This document shows, piece after piece, positions 42,329 to 49,770 of a stretch of 64,000 nucleotides of DNA. The translations under genes were made by a program, and so were the position numbers. The notes beneath the pieces were generated by a model that saw only the letters and a list, made by a program, of their open reading frames with translations, ran no database searches and was not told the DNA's origin. Origin of the DNA: Sphingobium sp. D43FB (GTDB lineage: Bacteria; Pseudomonadota; Alphaproteobacteria; Sphingomonadales; Sphingomonadaceae); NCBI RefSeq assembly GCF_002312805.1, contig NZ_NMUA01000005.1:62001-126000 (forward strand), in the 5' to 3' direction. The first letter of the stretch is position 1; each line of letters begins with the position of its first letter.

Positions 42329-43711
42329 ATGGGGATCAGTGATGGGATGCTGGCGGATCTGGTGCGGGAGGTTTGCCATGATGGGGGCATGGGGCCGTTG
42401 CTGCTGGGTGGGGCGATGGCGGGGTTTCGGAGTTTTGATGCGGCGGTGGGGGGGGGGGTGGGCTTTCCCTATGTGATCATGAGCCTGGTCGATCCTGCGC
42501 AATGGGAAGCGGGGACCGGGACGCTGGATGGTGCGGGGCGGCTGGTGCGGACGCCGGTGGCGTCTTCGGCGGGCGGGGCGGCGGTGGATTTTGCGGTGGG
42601 CGAGAAGTCCGTGGCGCTGACCGTGCATGCGGCCTGGTTGGAGGCGGTGAACCTCCATGGCCATGGGATTGGCGATATTACGGGCCTTGGCGAGGCGCTG
42701 GCGGGGCGGCAGGCGGCGAGCGGGGAATTGGATGCCATTGCGGCGGTGAGCGGGACGGCGTTCGGGCGGGCCTTGCTAGGGCAGGCGGACGGCGCGGCTG
42801 TGCGCGGGCATGTGGGCGCGCTGGGCGTCAGTGGCATCCAGCGGATGCGCGGGGCGGAACTGCATATCAATACGCAATCCGGCGAGGATTATGCGCTGGA
42901 AGGGGCGATCGGCAAGGTGTCGGTGCTGACGCAGGCGATGTCGATCTTCATGGATGGCGGGCAGGCGAGCTTTCGCGTGCTGTCGTTCGGATCGCTGGCC
43001 AATAATCGGCTCTATCGCGCCAATGGCACGTTCGCGGCGCGCAGCGATGTCCTCACCAATGACGTGATCGGCGACTATAATGTCTGGGGGATGATCGGCG
43101 GGACGTTCGCCGAACTGTCGCGCATCCGCACGACGCTGACCGCTGCTGCGCCGGGGCCGACCAATTTAGCGTCGCGGATGAGTTTCCATGTCGGGCGCAA
43201 TGGGTCGGCGGCGATGCAGGAGGCGTTGCGGCTGGAGCATCAGGCGCTGACCGCTTTCGGATCACTCGCACCGTCCAATGACAATGGCTTTGCGCTGGGG
43301 AGCGCGGCGGCGCGCTGGTCGGTGGTCTATGCCGCGAGCGGGGCGATCAATACGTCCGACGCGCGGATGAAATGTGACGTGGCGGCGGTCGGGGACGATC
43401 TGCTTGACGCCTGGGGCGCAGTCAACTGGCGGCAGTTTCGCTTTGCCGATGCGGTCGCGGCGAAAGGCGCGGGCGCGCGCTGGCATATCGGGCTGGTGGC
43501 GCAGCAGGTGCGCGACGCGATCGACGCGCGATTGGGCGCGGGTGCGGCGGTGCGGCTGGGGCTGCTGTGTCATGATGTCTGGGACGAGGGCGACCGCTGG
43601 GGGCTGCGCTATGACGAGTGCCTGGCGCTGGAGGCGGCGTGGCAGCGGCGGCGGATCGAGCGGATCGAGGCGCGGCTGGCGCTGCTGGAGGCGCAGGATG
43701 TTGCAGGGTGA
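42329..43711 (+). CDS. Tail-fibre/head-fibre-like protein with C-terminal peptidase S74 chaperone domain
   Basis: 460-residue protein. The N-terminal domain (about 1-110) has FPYVIMSLVDPAQWEAGTGT and a FAVGEKSVALTVHAAWLEA block like phage receptor-binding fibre N-termini. The middle (about 150-330) has beta-rich and low-complexity features. The C-terminus (about 340-460) matches the intramolecular chaperone of endosialidases (peptidase S74): NTSDARMKCDVAAVGDDLLDAWGAVNWRQFRF, WHIGLVAQQVRDAI and GLRYDECLALEAAWQRRRIERIEARL. The Ser near residue 350 and the Lys-Cys-Asp region form the expected self-cleavage site. It likely trimerises, is cleaved, and binds recipient cells. The place, directly after the capsid gene, is unusual. 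Confidence 0.83.
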   Translation: MGISDGMLADLVREVCHDGGMGPLLLGGAMAGFRSFDAAVGGGVGFPYVIMSLVDPAQWEAGTGTLDGAGRLVRTPVASSAGGAAVDFAVGEKSVALTVHAAWLEAVNLHGHGIGDITGLGEALAGRQAASGELDAIAAVSGTAFGRALLGQADGAAVRGHVGALGVSGIQRMRGAELHINTQSGEDYALEGAIGKVSVLTQAMSIFMDGGQASFRVLSFGSLANNRLYRANGTFAARSDVLTNDVIGDYNVWGMIGGTFAELSRIRTTLTAAAPGPTNLASRMSFHVGRNGSAAMQEALRLEHQALTAFGSLAPSNDNGFALGSAAARWSVVYAASGAINTSDARMKCDVAAVGDDLLDAWGAVNWRQFRFADAVAAKGAGARWHIGLVAQQVRDAIDARLGAGAAVRLGLLCHDVWDEGDRWGLRYDECLALEAAWQRRRIERIEARLALLEAQDVAG

Positions 43712-43868
43712 GCCGCTGGGCGCGGGCGCGATCGGCGACCTGCGCGGTGGCGATGCGCCCTGGGGCGGCGCGTGGCGCGGCGGGGTGCGGCCGGGGCAGG
43801 ACATGCGGGTCGCGGCGCGGCCTGCACCTGACCGACCGGAAGCGTTACGGGGGAGGATGATCCGATGA
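43698..43868 (+). CDS. Small GTA-cluster protein, unknown
   Basis: 56-codon frame linked on both sides by overlaps: its ATG lies 14 bp inside the fibre gene and its stop overlaps the next ATG (ATGA). The product is rich in Gly, Arg and Pro (AIGDLRGGDAPWGGAWRGG) and has no clear fold. The overlap pattern is the only strong evidence that it is expressed. Confidence 0.5.
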   Translation: MLQGEPLGAGAIGDLRGGDAPWGGAWRGGVRPGQDMRVAARPAPDRPEALRGRMIR

Positions 43869-44137
43869 GCCTGATTGCCAAAGATCCGCAGGCGCGGATC
43901 GACCATGTCATCGACTGGTCCGCCTATCTGGCGGGGCAGAGCGTGATTGCGAGTGTGTGGACCGTCAGCCCGGCGGGGGCGCTGACGGTGGAAGATGCGG
44001 CGTTCGAGCCGGGGCGGACCAGCGTGCGGGTGAGCGGCGGGGCGGTGGGGCACGTCTATCGGCTGACCAACCGCGTCACTTTGTCCGACGGGCAGGTGGA
44101 TGAGCGGTCGGTGACGGTCAGGGTGGAGGAACGCTGA
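43865..44137 (+). CDS. Phage fibre-tail adaptor-like protein
   Basis: 90-residue beta-rich protein: IDWSAYLAGQSVIASVWTVSPAGALTV, then a Ig-like strand pattern TSVRVSGGAVGHVYRLTNRVTLSDGQVDERSVTVRVEE. This matches the small proteins placed beside connector or tail genes in many phages and described as fibre-tail adaptor or head-closure accessory. Directly before the connector gene and after the fibre gene, it may join the fibre to the particle. TGATG overlap with the next gene. Confidence 0.7.
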   Translation: MSLIAKDPQARIDHVIDWSAYLAGQSVIASVWTVSPAGALTVEDAAFEPGRTSVRVSGGAVGHVYRLTNRVTLSDGQVDERSVTVRVEER

Positions 44138-44673
44138 TGCTGGCGCAGGAGGAGAGCGGGGCGCTGGCGGCGTCGCTGGATGAACTCAAGGCCTATTTGC
44201 GGATCGAGACGGATAACGAGGATGCGGTGTTGGCGGGGTTGCTGCGCAGCGCGGCGGCGCTGTGCGAGCAATTTGTCGGCCAGTGGCTGATCGTGCGCGG
44301 CGCGCGTGAGATGGTGGCGGCGCGCCAGGGCTGGCAGCGGCTCGGCGCGCGGCCGGTGCTGGCGATCGAGGCGGTCGAGGCGGTGGACGGCGACGGGGTG
44401 GCGCAGGCGCTGCCGGTCGATGCCTATGCGATCGACATCGATGCGGCGGGCGATGGCTGGGTGCGATCGACGCGGGCGGACGAGCGGCGGCGGCTGGCGG
44501 GGCGCTATCGCGCGGGCATGGCGGCGGAGATGAACGGCCTGCCCGAAGCCTTGCGGCAGGGGATCGTGCGGCTGGCGGCGGAACATTTCATGGCGCGCGG
44601 CAATGAGGGCAGTGCGCCGCCCGCGGTGGTGAGCGCGCTGTGGCGGCCGTTCCGGCGGATGCGGCTGGCATGA
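44137..44673 (+). CDS. Head-tail connector protein (gp6)
   Basis: 178-residue adaptor that joins portal and tail. It begins ASLDELKAYLRIETDNEDAVLAGLLRSAAALCEQFVG, the typical phage gp6-like (HK97 adaptor) helical start, followed by WLIVRGAREMVAARQGWQRLGARPVLAI and a C-terminal helix LPEALRQGIVRLAAEHFMARG. Start overlaps the preceding stop by one base; stop overlaps the next ATG (ATGA). Confidence 0.9.
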   Translation: MLAQEESGALAASLDELKAYLRIETDNEDAVLAGLLRSAAALCEQFVGQWLIVRGAREMVAARQGWQRLGARPVLAIEAVEAVDGDGVAQALPVDAYAIDIDAAGDGWVRSTRADERRRLAGRYRAGMAAEMNGLPEALRQGIVRLAAEHFMARGNEGSAPPAVVSALWRPFRRMRLA

Positions 44674-44861
44674 GGGCGGCGTTGATGCGGCGCGTCGAGG
44701 CGCGGGCGGCGCGCAGGCGGGGGGCGATTGCGGCGGCGCTGGTCGAGGCGGGCGTTGATGTGGTGATCGACGGTGAGGCGGTGCGGGTGTCGGGGCGGGG
44801 TTTGCGGGCGCGCTGGTGGCGCGACCTGGCGCTGCGCGAGGCGGGGAGGACGGGGTCATGA
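44670..44861 (+). CDS. Small GTA-cluster protein in the gp7 position
   Basis: 63-residue basic protein: helical N-terminal half MRAALMRRVEARAARRRGAIAAAL, then a beta-hairpin-like VDVVIDGEAVRVSGRGLRARWWRD. It occupies the place where Rhodobacter gp7 (about 110 residues, stopper) stands, but is much shorter. ATGA overlaps on both sides make it part of the morphogenetic operon. Whether it is a true stopper cannot be decided from sequence. Confidence 0.72.
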   Translation: MRAALMRRVEARAARRRGAIAAALVEAGVDVVIDGEAVRVSGRGLRARWWRDLALREAGRTGS

Positions 44862-45265
44862 GCGCGGAACTGGCGGTGCGGAGTGCGGTGATCGCGGCGT
44901 TGCGGGCGGATGGCGCGCTGATGGCGGGGCTGAACGCGCTTTATGATGGCGAGCCGGTGCGGGCGAGTGCGCCCTATGGGCATGTCGGCGACTGTATCGG
45001 CACCGACTGGGGCGGCAAGCAGGTCAAGGGGCGCGAAGTGCGGCTGACCATCGGCTTGCAGGATGCGGGCGAGACGCCGGGGCGGCTGGCGGCGATGATC
45101 GGGCGGATCGATCCGGCGATCGGCGCGGTGCAGGCGCGCGAGGGGTGGCGGATCGTTACGGCGCGGCTGGTGCGGTCGCGGATGATGCGGAGTGGAGGCA
45201 AGCCGCCGAGCGGGTGGCAGGCGGTGATCGACTATCGGCTAAGGGCGGTTTGGGAGGGGGGCTAG
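44858..45265 (+). CDS. DUF3168 tail terminator protein (gp8)
   Basis: 135-residue protein of the DUF3168/tail-completion family: MSAELAVRSAVIAALRADGALMAGLNALYDGEPVRA, YGHVGDCIGTDWGGKQVKGREVRLTI and a C-terminal WQAVIDYRLRAVWEGG. In GTAs it caps the tail tube where it meets the head. ATG overlaps the previous stop. Followed by a family III repeat and then an antisense gene. Confidence 0.9.
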   Translation: MSAELAVRSAVIAALRADGALMAGLNALYDGEPVRASAPYGHVGDCIGTDWGGKQVKGREVRLTIGLQDAGETPGRLAAMIGRIDPAIGAVQAREGWRIVTARLVRSRMMRSGGKPPSGWQAVIDYRLRAVWEGG

Positions 45266-45282
45266 GCGTCGCTTGTGGCTGG

Positions 45283-45359
45283 CGTCGAGCCCCCTCTCAA
45301 CTGCGGCTAGGCAGCAAGCTGCCAAGCCTTCGTATCTCTCCCCGCTGGGGAGAGAGGGG
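45283..45359. repeat. Palindromic repeat, family III
   Basis: GTCGAGCCCCCTCTCAACTG, inner CTAGGCAGCAAGCTGCCAAG, hairpin CTCTCCCC-GCT-GGGGAGAG. Lies between gp8 and the antisense gene. Confidence 0.87.
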
Positions 45360-45364
45360 GGTGG

Positions 45365-45688
45365 TCAACTGGGGCGGTTATAGTCTTCATATTCGGCGGT
45401 GATCTTGTCGACATATTCGGCGATCTGGTCGTCGGCGTCGGCTTGTGCCGCCTTTTCCGACATGCCGTCGGCCTTGTCGGTGGCGACGATCGCGGCGCGG
45501 AAGACGGCTTCCTTGTCGGCGCAGCTCTTCTTCATCTCCGACTGGAAGTCGCCGAGCGGCAATTTCTTGTCGAGGCCGGGTTTGATCTGGGCGGACAGGC
45601 ATTGGGAATAGGCTTTGCGGCCTGCGCCGACCGCGTCGGCCGAAGGGGCGGCGGCCAGCATCGTGACCAGCGACATAATCAGAAACAT
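45365..45688 (-). CDS. Exported hypothetical protein, antisense within the GTA cluster
   Basis: 107-residue protein with a signal peptide (MFLIMSLVTMLAAAPSADA) and a helical mature part: YSQCLSAQIKPGLDKKLPLGDFQSEMKKSCADKEAVFRAAIVATDKADG, with two cysteines about 30 residues apart. It reads against all neighbours, between tail terminator and tail tube genes. The plus strand has no credible gene here. Family not recognised; sphingomonads carry several small exported proteins of this style. It resembles a cargo insertion. Confidence 0.75.
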   Translation of the reverse strand: MFLIMSLVTMLAAAPSADAVGAGRKAYSQCLSAQIKPGLDKKLPLGDFQSEMKKSCADKEAVFRAAIVATDKADGMSEKAAQADADDQIAEYVDKITAEYEDYNRPS

Positions 45689-45742
45689 CGGGACTCTCCT
45701 GAACCTGCGTTTTGCACGCTTTGACTGATGAAAGGATGCGCC

Positions 45743-46150
45743 ATGGGCGTCGAAAAAGGAAGTGCGTTTCTGTTGAAAGTGGGGGACGGCAACATCCCCG
45801 CAACATATGCGACCGTCGCGGGGATGCGGACTACGCAATTGTCCGTAAATGGCGAGGCGGTGAACATTACGTCCAAGGATTCGGGCGGCTGGCGCGAATT
45901 ATTGTCGGGGGCAGGGGTGCGATCGGTCAGCGTGTCGGCGGCCGGGCTGTTCACAGGATCGGCGGCGGAAGTGCGGATCCGCAACCATGCGCTGTCAGGC
46001 ACGATCGACCACTATGAGCTGAGTTTCGAGAGCGGCGAGCGGATGCGCGGGCGCTTTCTGGTGACGCGGCTCGACTATGCCGGGGACTATAATGGCGAGC
46101 GCAATTATGCGCTGAGCCTGGAAAGCTCCGGCGCGGTGGTGTCGGAATGA
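45743..46150 (+). CDS. Major tail (tube) protein (gp9)
   Basis: 135-residue tail tube subunit of the TP901-1/GTA type: GSAFLLKVGDGNIPATYATVAGMRTTQLSVNGEAVNITSKDSGGWRELL near the start, then SVSAAGLFTGSAAEVRIRNHAL and the C-terminal YAGDYNGERNYALSLESSGAV. ATG at 45743 has GAAAGG 7 nt upstream; an ATG at 45728 lacks a binding site. Its stop overlaps the gp10 start. Confidence 0.92.
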   Translation: MGVEKGSAFLLKVGDGNIPATYATVAGMRTTQLSVNGEAVNITSKDSGGWRELLSGAGVRSVSVSAAGLFTGSAAEVRIRNHALSGTIDHYELSFESGERMRGRFLVTRLDYAGDYNGERNYALSLESSGAVVSE

Positions 46151-46458
46151 GCGGGGTTGTGAACCCGGAAAGGGGCGAGGCGGCGTTGGAGATTGGCGGC
46201 GACGTGCTGGCGTTGCGGCCGAGTTTCGGGGCGCTGGTGGCGGCGGAAGCCGAACTGGGGCCGTTGTTCGACCTGGTCGAGCGGGCGGCGGACGGGAAAT
46301 TGTCGCTGGGCGATATGGCGGCCTTGTTCTGGCATTGCCTGGTCGATCGCGAGCGGATGGACCGGGAGGCTCTGGGCGAGGCGATGCTTGTCGTTGGGCT
46401 GGCGCGGTTGACGCCGGTGCTCAAGACGCTGTTGCAGCAGATATTGGCGGGCAAATGA
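46147..46458 (+). CDS. GTA gp10 family tail assembly protein
   Basis: 103-residue protein, GEAALEIGGDVLALRPSFGALVAAEAELG then helical segments LSLGDMAALFWHCL and GEAMLVVGLARLTPVLKTLLQQIL. This is the typical GTA gp10 fold, a tail assembly chaperone relative (the lambda gpG position). Overlaps both neighbours by ATGA. Confidence 0.9.
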   Translation: MSGVVNPERGEAALEIGGDVLALRPSFGALVAAEAELGPLFDLVERAADGKLSLGDMAALFWHCLVDRERMDREALGEAMLVVGLARLTPVLKTLLQQILAGK

Positions 46459-46652
46459 GGCGCTTTGCCGAGGGCGCGCGGCGGTTGGCGGGGGTGGCCG
46501 GGTGGTTGCTTGGCTGGCGGCCGGAGGAGTTTTGGCGCGCGACGCCGGCGGAGCTGGCGACGGTGCTGGGCGCGGCGTTGGGGGAGGATGAGGGTGGTGA
46601 GGGGGTGGATGGGAGTGAGTTGGCGCGGTTGATGGGGGTGATGCCGGATTGA
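46455..46652 (+). CDS. Phage tail assembly chaperone (gp10.1)
   Basis: 65-residue helical protein with WLLGWRPEEFWRATPAELATVLGAAL, the short rcc01693-like/DUF2376 pattern in which a Trp-Arg-Pro-x-x-F-W motif precedes the helix. Together with gp10 it should chaperone the tape measure. No slippery heptanucleotide is apparent at the overlap with gp10, which is a plain ATGA. Confidence 0.85.
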   Translation: MRRFAEGARRLAGVAGWLLGWRPEEFWRATPAELATVLGAALGEDEGGEGVDGSELARLMGVMPD

Positions 46653-46678
46653 GGCATCTCGCCGCCACAAATCGGATC

Positions 46679-46768
46679 GTCATTCCCGCGTAGGCGGGAA
46701 TCCATCTCTCCGCCTCTGTTCGTGGTGATGGGGTGGGAGATGGGTTCCCGCCTGCGCGGGAATGACGT
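46679..46768. repeat. Palindromic repeat, family II
   Basis: Arms CGTCATTCCCGCGTAGGCGG and CCGCCTGCGCGGGAATGACG with inner ATCCATCTC / GAGATGGGT. Confidence 0.88.
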
Positions 46769-46785
46769 GGTTCTATGGATCGGGC

Positions 46786-46869
46786 GTCGAGCCCCCTCTT
46801 CCAACTGCGCCTAGCCAGCACGCTGGCAAGGCTTCGTATCCTTCTCCCCGCCGGGGAGAAGGTTTTCTT
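46786..46869. repeat. Palindromic repeat, family III
   Basis: GTCGAGCCCCCTCTTCCAAC, inner CTAGCCAGCACGCTGGCAAG, terminator-like hairpin CCTTCTCCCC-GCC-GGGGAGAAGG followed by TTTTCTTTT. Immediately before the tape-measure gene. Confidence 0.87.
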
Positions 46870-46885
46870 TTATCGGGAGGCGCTG

Positions 46886-47440
46886 GTGGACGAGGAAATC
46901 GAGACGCTGGTGGTGCGGGTTCGGGCGGATAGGCAGGGGTTGAGCCGCGATGTCGAGGCGATGCGGGCGGGGTTGGAGGGGCCGTTGGGCGAGGGGGCCG
47001 AGCGGGCCGGGCGGCGGATCGAGCAGGGGCTGATGCGGGCGGTAAGGACCGGCAAGTTCGGGTTCGAGGATTTGCGGCGGATCGCGCTGTCGGTGCTGGA
47101 CGAGATTGCGGCGGGCGCGGTGCGCGGCGCGGTCGGCGGCGGGGGGAGCAGCGGCGGCGGGCTGGTGAGCCTCGGCGCGTCGCTGCTGACGGCGGCGCTG
47201 GGACTGCCGGGGCGGGCGACGGGCGGGCCGGTCGCGCCGGGGCGGGCCTATATGGTCGGCGAGCGCGGGCCGGAGATGTTCGTGCCGACGAGCAGTGGGC
47301 AGGTGGTCGCGGGCGGCGGCGGTGCGCGTGACGTGCGGGTGAGCATCGCGGTTAATGGCCGCGGCGGCGAGAGCGAGCCGCGCTTGCTGGCGCGCAGTGC
47401 GCGGCAGGTGGCGCGGGCGGTGAAGGGGGCGCTGGGCTGA
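46886..47440 (+). CDS. Short tail tape-measure protein (gp11)
   Basis: 184-residue protein setting the tail length; the short size fits the very short GTA tail. N-terminal coiled segment EIETLVVRVRADRQGLSRDVEAMRAGLEGPLGEGAERAG, a middle glycine-rich section, the conserved ATGGPVAPGRAYMVGERGPEMFVP near residue 110, and a C-terminal helix RLLARSARQVARAVKGAL. The best start is a GTG at 46886 with CGGGAGG 5 nt upstream; no ATG suits. Its stop overlaps the next ATG by one base. Confidence 0.88.
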   Translation: MDEEIETLVVRVRADRQGLSRDVEAMRAGLEGPLGEGAERAGRRIEQGLMRAVRTGKFGFEDLRRIALSVLDEIAAGAVRGAVGGGGSSGGGLVSLGASLLTAALGLPGRATGGPVAPGRAYMVGERGPEMFVPTSSGQVVAGGGGARDVRVSIAVNGRGGESEPRLLARSARQVARAVKGALG

Positions 47441-49770
47441 TGGCGGGACTGGACTATTGGCTGGCGGACGCGCGGCGGGGGCAGGAGACGCGCTTTTTCA
47501 AGCGGTTCGCGCCGACGCATTGGACCGTCAATTTTCCGCGCCCGATGATGGCGAGCGTCGTCACGACCGCGCCGGACGCTGTGCGGGTGGATGCGGTTTT
47601 CTATGGGTCGGGCGATCTGGCGGGGTTGATCTGGGACGCGGTGGACGGGTGGAGCCATCCGCTGTTGGCCTATGAGACGGCACGGGATTTTCGCGACTGC
47701 GTGTTGCGGTTTCGGTGGCGCAGCGGGGGCGTGCGCAGGCTGGACGAGACGCATGGGCCGACGCTGACGATCGAGGGACGGGACGCAAGCGGGGTGGCGC
47801 GGGCCTGGTATGTGCGCTTGTGGAATTATGCGAGCGGCGGGCCGGAAGATGCGGAGATACTGCTGAATTTTGCGGCCTTGGAGGGTGGTTATCTGTTGCC
47901 TGACGAGAGTGATCCGGTTTGGGCAGGCGACATTGACCGGATGTTCATCTCGCTGGTGCCGTCCGCTTATGATGCGGGCGCGACGCCCTTTGCCGGGGCG
48001 CAGGAGGGTTGGGCCGAGCTGACCGGGATGCGGTGCGATGGCGCGGGATCGGTGCTTGTCGTGGGCGATGTGATGTTGCCCGAACATGGACTCGGAATCG
48101 CGACGGGCTATGATGATTGTTTCAACCAGACGCCGCAGCGGGTGGTCGAGGCGATCCATGCGCTGGGCTATCGTGGGGCAATCAACCATTATGTGGGCAT
48201 GAGCCATTATTTCCGGCTCGAACGCGTGGGCGACGGGCTATATGTCAGCCTGAGCGGGGGCGCGCTGAATGCGCCCTGCGCGGCGTGGCACCGGGACTTT
48301 GCGGCGCAGGCGAAGCGGCTGGGCTTCGATGTGATCTGGTCGCTCTCCTATGAATTGTTCGACGCGCATTGCTGGAACGACTGGAAGCAGCGGGCGGGCA
48401 ATGGCGACCCGGCGCTGACCGGATGGGTGCCGCCGTCGACCTTGCTGTCGCCTGCGCATGGCGGGGCGATGGCTTATCTGCAAGCGGTGGCGCTGGCCTT
48501 TGTTTCCATAGGGTTGGCGGCGGAATTGCCGATCCGGTTTCAGGTCGGTGAACCCTGGTGGTGGGTGATGCCCGCCGATGGGCGCATATGCCTCTATGAT
48601 GCGGCGGCGCGGGCGGCCTTTGGCGGGAGCCCGGTGGCGATCCCCGATGTGCGCGGGGAATTGGACGCGGCCCAATGCGCGCTGCTGGATCAGGCGGGTG
48701 CGCTGCTGGCGGCGTCGACGGCGGCGCTGTGCGCGGCGGTGAAGGCGGCGGTGCCGGAGGCAGTCACGCATTTGCTGGCCTATCTGCCGACGATCCTCGA
48801 CCCGCAGGCGCCGGAGGCCAAGCGGGCGAACATGCCGGTGGGCTGGGCAGCGCCTGCCTTCGATGTGCTGCAGTTGGAAGATTATGACTGGGTGACGGAG
48901 GGGCGGCCCGCGCGGACGGCGCAGGGGGTGGCGCTGGCGACGGCGCGGTTGGGCTATCCGGTGGACGAGCAACATTATCTGTCGGGCTTCGTGCTGTTGC
49001 CGGAGCAGGCGGGGCAATGGCGGGAGATCGTGGCGGCGGCGCAGGCGTCGGTCGCGCGGGGGAGCGCGGCGACCTTCCTCTGGGCGCTGCCGCAGGTCTG
49101 CCGCGATGGTCTTACGCTTTTCAGGCGGGATGGGGAGGATGCGATGCAAGCCTTTGACGATGTGGTCTTTCCCTTGGGAATAGGGCGGGAGGCGAGCGTG
49201 TCGCCCGCCTTTTCGACGCAGATCGTGGAAAGCCCGTCGGGGCATGAGCGGCGCAGCAGCGATTGGGCCGATGCGCGGCTGTCCTTCGATGCGGGGCCGG
49301 GGGTGCGGAGCGAGGCGGATATTGCCACGCTGATTGGGTTCTTTCGCGCGCGGCGAGGGGCGGCGCGGGGGTTCCGCTTTGCCGATCCCTATGATGATCG
49401 CAGCGGGTTGCCGGGCAGCGTGCCGGGGCCGCTGGATCAGAGGCTGGGGATGGGCGACGGGGTGCGGACCAGCTTCCAACTGATGCGTCATTATGGCGTC
49501 GGCGCGGAGGCGCAGGGACGGATCATTACCCGGCCGGTAGCGGGGACGATCCGGGTGGCGGCCGATGGGGTCGAGATGAGCAGCGGATGGAGCCATGCCG
49601 GGTTGGGGGTGATCGCGTTCGAGGAAGCGCCAGCGGACGGCGTGCTGCTGACCGCCGGGTTCCGCTTCGACGTGCCGGTGCGCTTTGCCGAGGACCGGAT
49701 CGACATCAACCGCGCGACATTTGCCGCCGGGGAAGCGCCGTCGGTGCCGCTGGTGGAGATACGCGAATGA
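47440..49770 (+). CDS. DUF2460 distal tail protein (gp12) fused to a large TIM-barrel-like region
   Basis: 776-residue protein. Residues about 573-776 are DUF2460 (VVFPLGIGREASVSPAFSTQI, TLIGFFRARRGAARGFRFADPYD), the Rhodobacter gp12 distal tail module of about 200 residues. Residues about 1-190 are a beta-rich domain (FPRPMMASVVTTAPDAVRVDAVFYGSGDL; WNYASGGPEDAEILLNFAAL). Residues about 195-560 look like a glycoside-hydrolase-like TIM barrel: NQTPQRVVEAIHALGYRGAINHYVG, GFDVIWSLSYELFDAHCW, FQVGEPWWWVMPADG and FDVLQLEDYDWVTEG, with carboxylates at barrel-end positions. It recalls non-contractile tail sheath proteins with TIM barrels. Catalysis is not proved. Confidence 0.85.
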   Translation: MAGLDYWLADARRGQETRFFKRFAPTHWTVNFPRPMMASVVTTAPDAVRVDAVFYGSGDLAGLIWDAVDGWSHPLLAYETARDFRDCVLRFRWRSGGVRRLDETHGPTLTIEGRDASGVARAWYVRLWNYASGGPEDAEILLNFAALEGGYLLPDESDPVWAGDIDRMFISLVPSAYDAGATPFAGAQEGWAELTGMRCDGAGSVLVVGDVMLPEHGLGIATGYDDCFNQTPQRVVEAIHALGYRGAINHYVGMSHYFRLERVGDGLYVSLSGGALNAPCAAWHRDFAAQAKRLGFDVIWSLSYELFDAHCWNDWKQRAGNGDPALTGWVPPSTLLSPAHGGAMAYLQAVALAFVSIGLAAELPIRFQVGEPWWWVMPADGRICLYDAAARAAFGGSPVAIPDVRGELDAAQCALLDQAGALLAASTAALCAAVKAAVPEAVTHLLAYLPTILDPQAPEAKRANMPVGWAAPAFDVLQLEDYDWVTEGRPARTAQGVALATARLGYPVDEQHYLSGFVLLPEQAGQWREIVAAAQASVARGSAATFLWALPQVCRDGLTLFRRDGEDAMQAFDDVVFPLGIGREASVSPAFSTQIVESPSGHERRSSDWADARLSFDAGPGVRSEADIATLIGFFRARRGAARGFRFADPYDDRSGLPGSVPGPLDQRLGMGDGVRTSFQLMRHYGVGAEAQGRIITRPVAGTIRVAADGVEMSSGWSHAGLGVIAFEEAPADGVLLTAGFRFDVPVRFAEDRIDINRATFAAGEAPSVPLVEIRE

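Noticed and set aside
46455..46458. Programmed frameshift between gp10 and the tail chaperone
   Set aside because: The junction is a simple ATGA overlap with a proper ATG for the second gene and no slippery heptamer that I can see.
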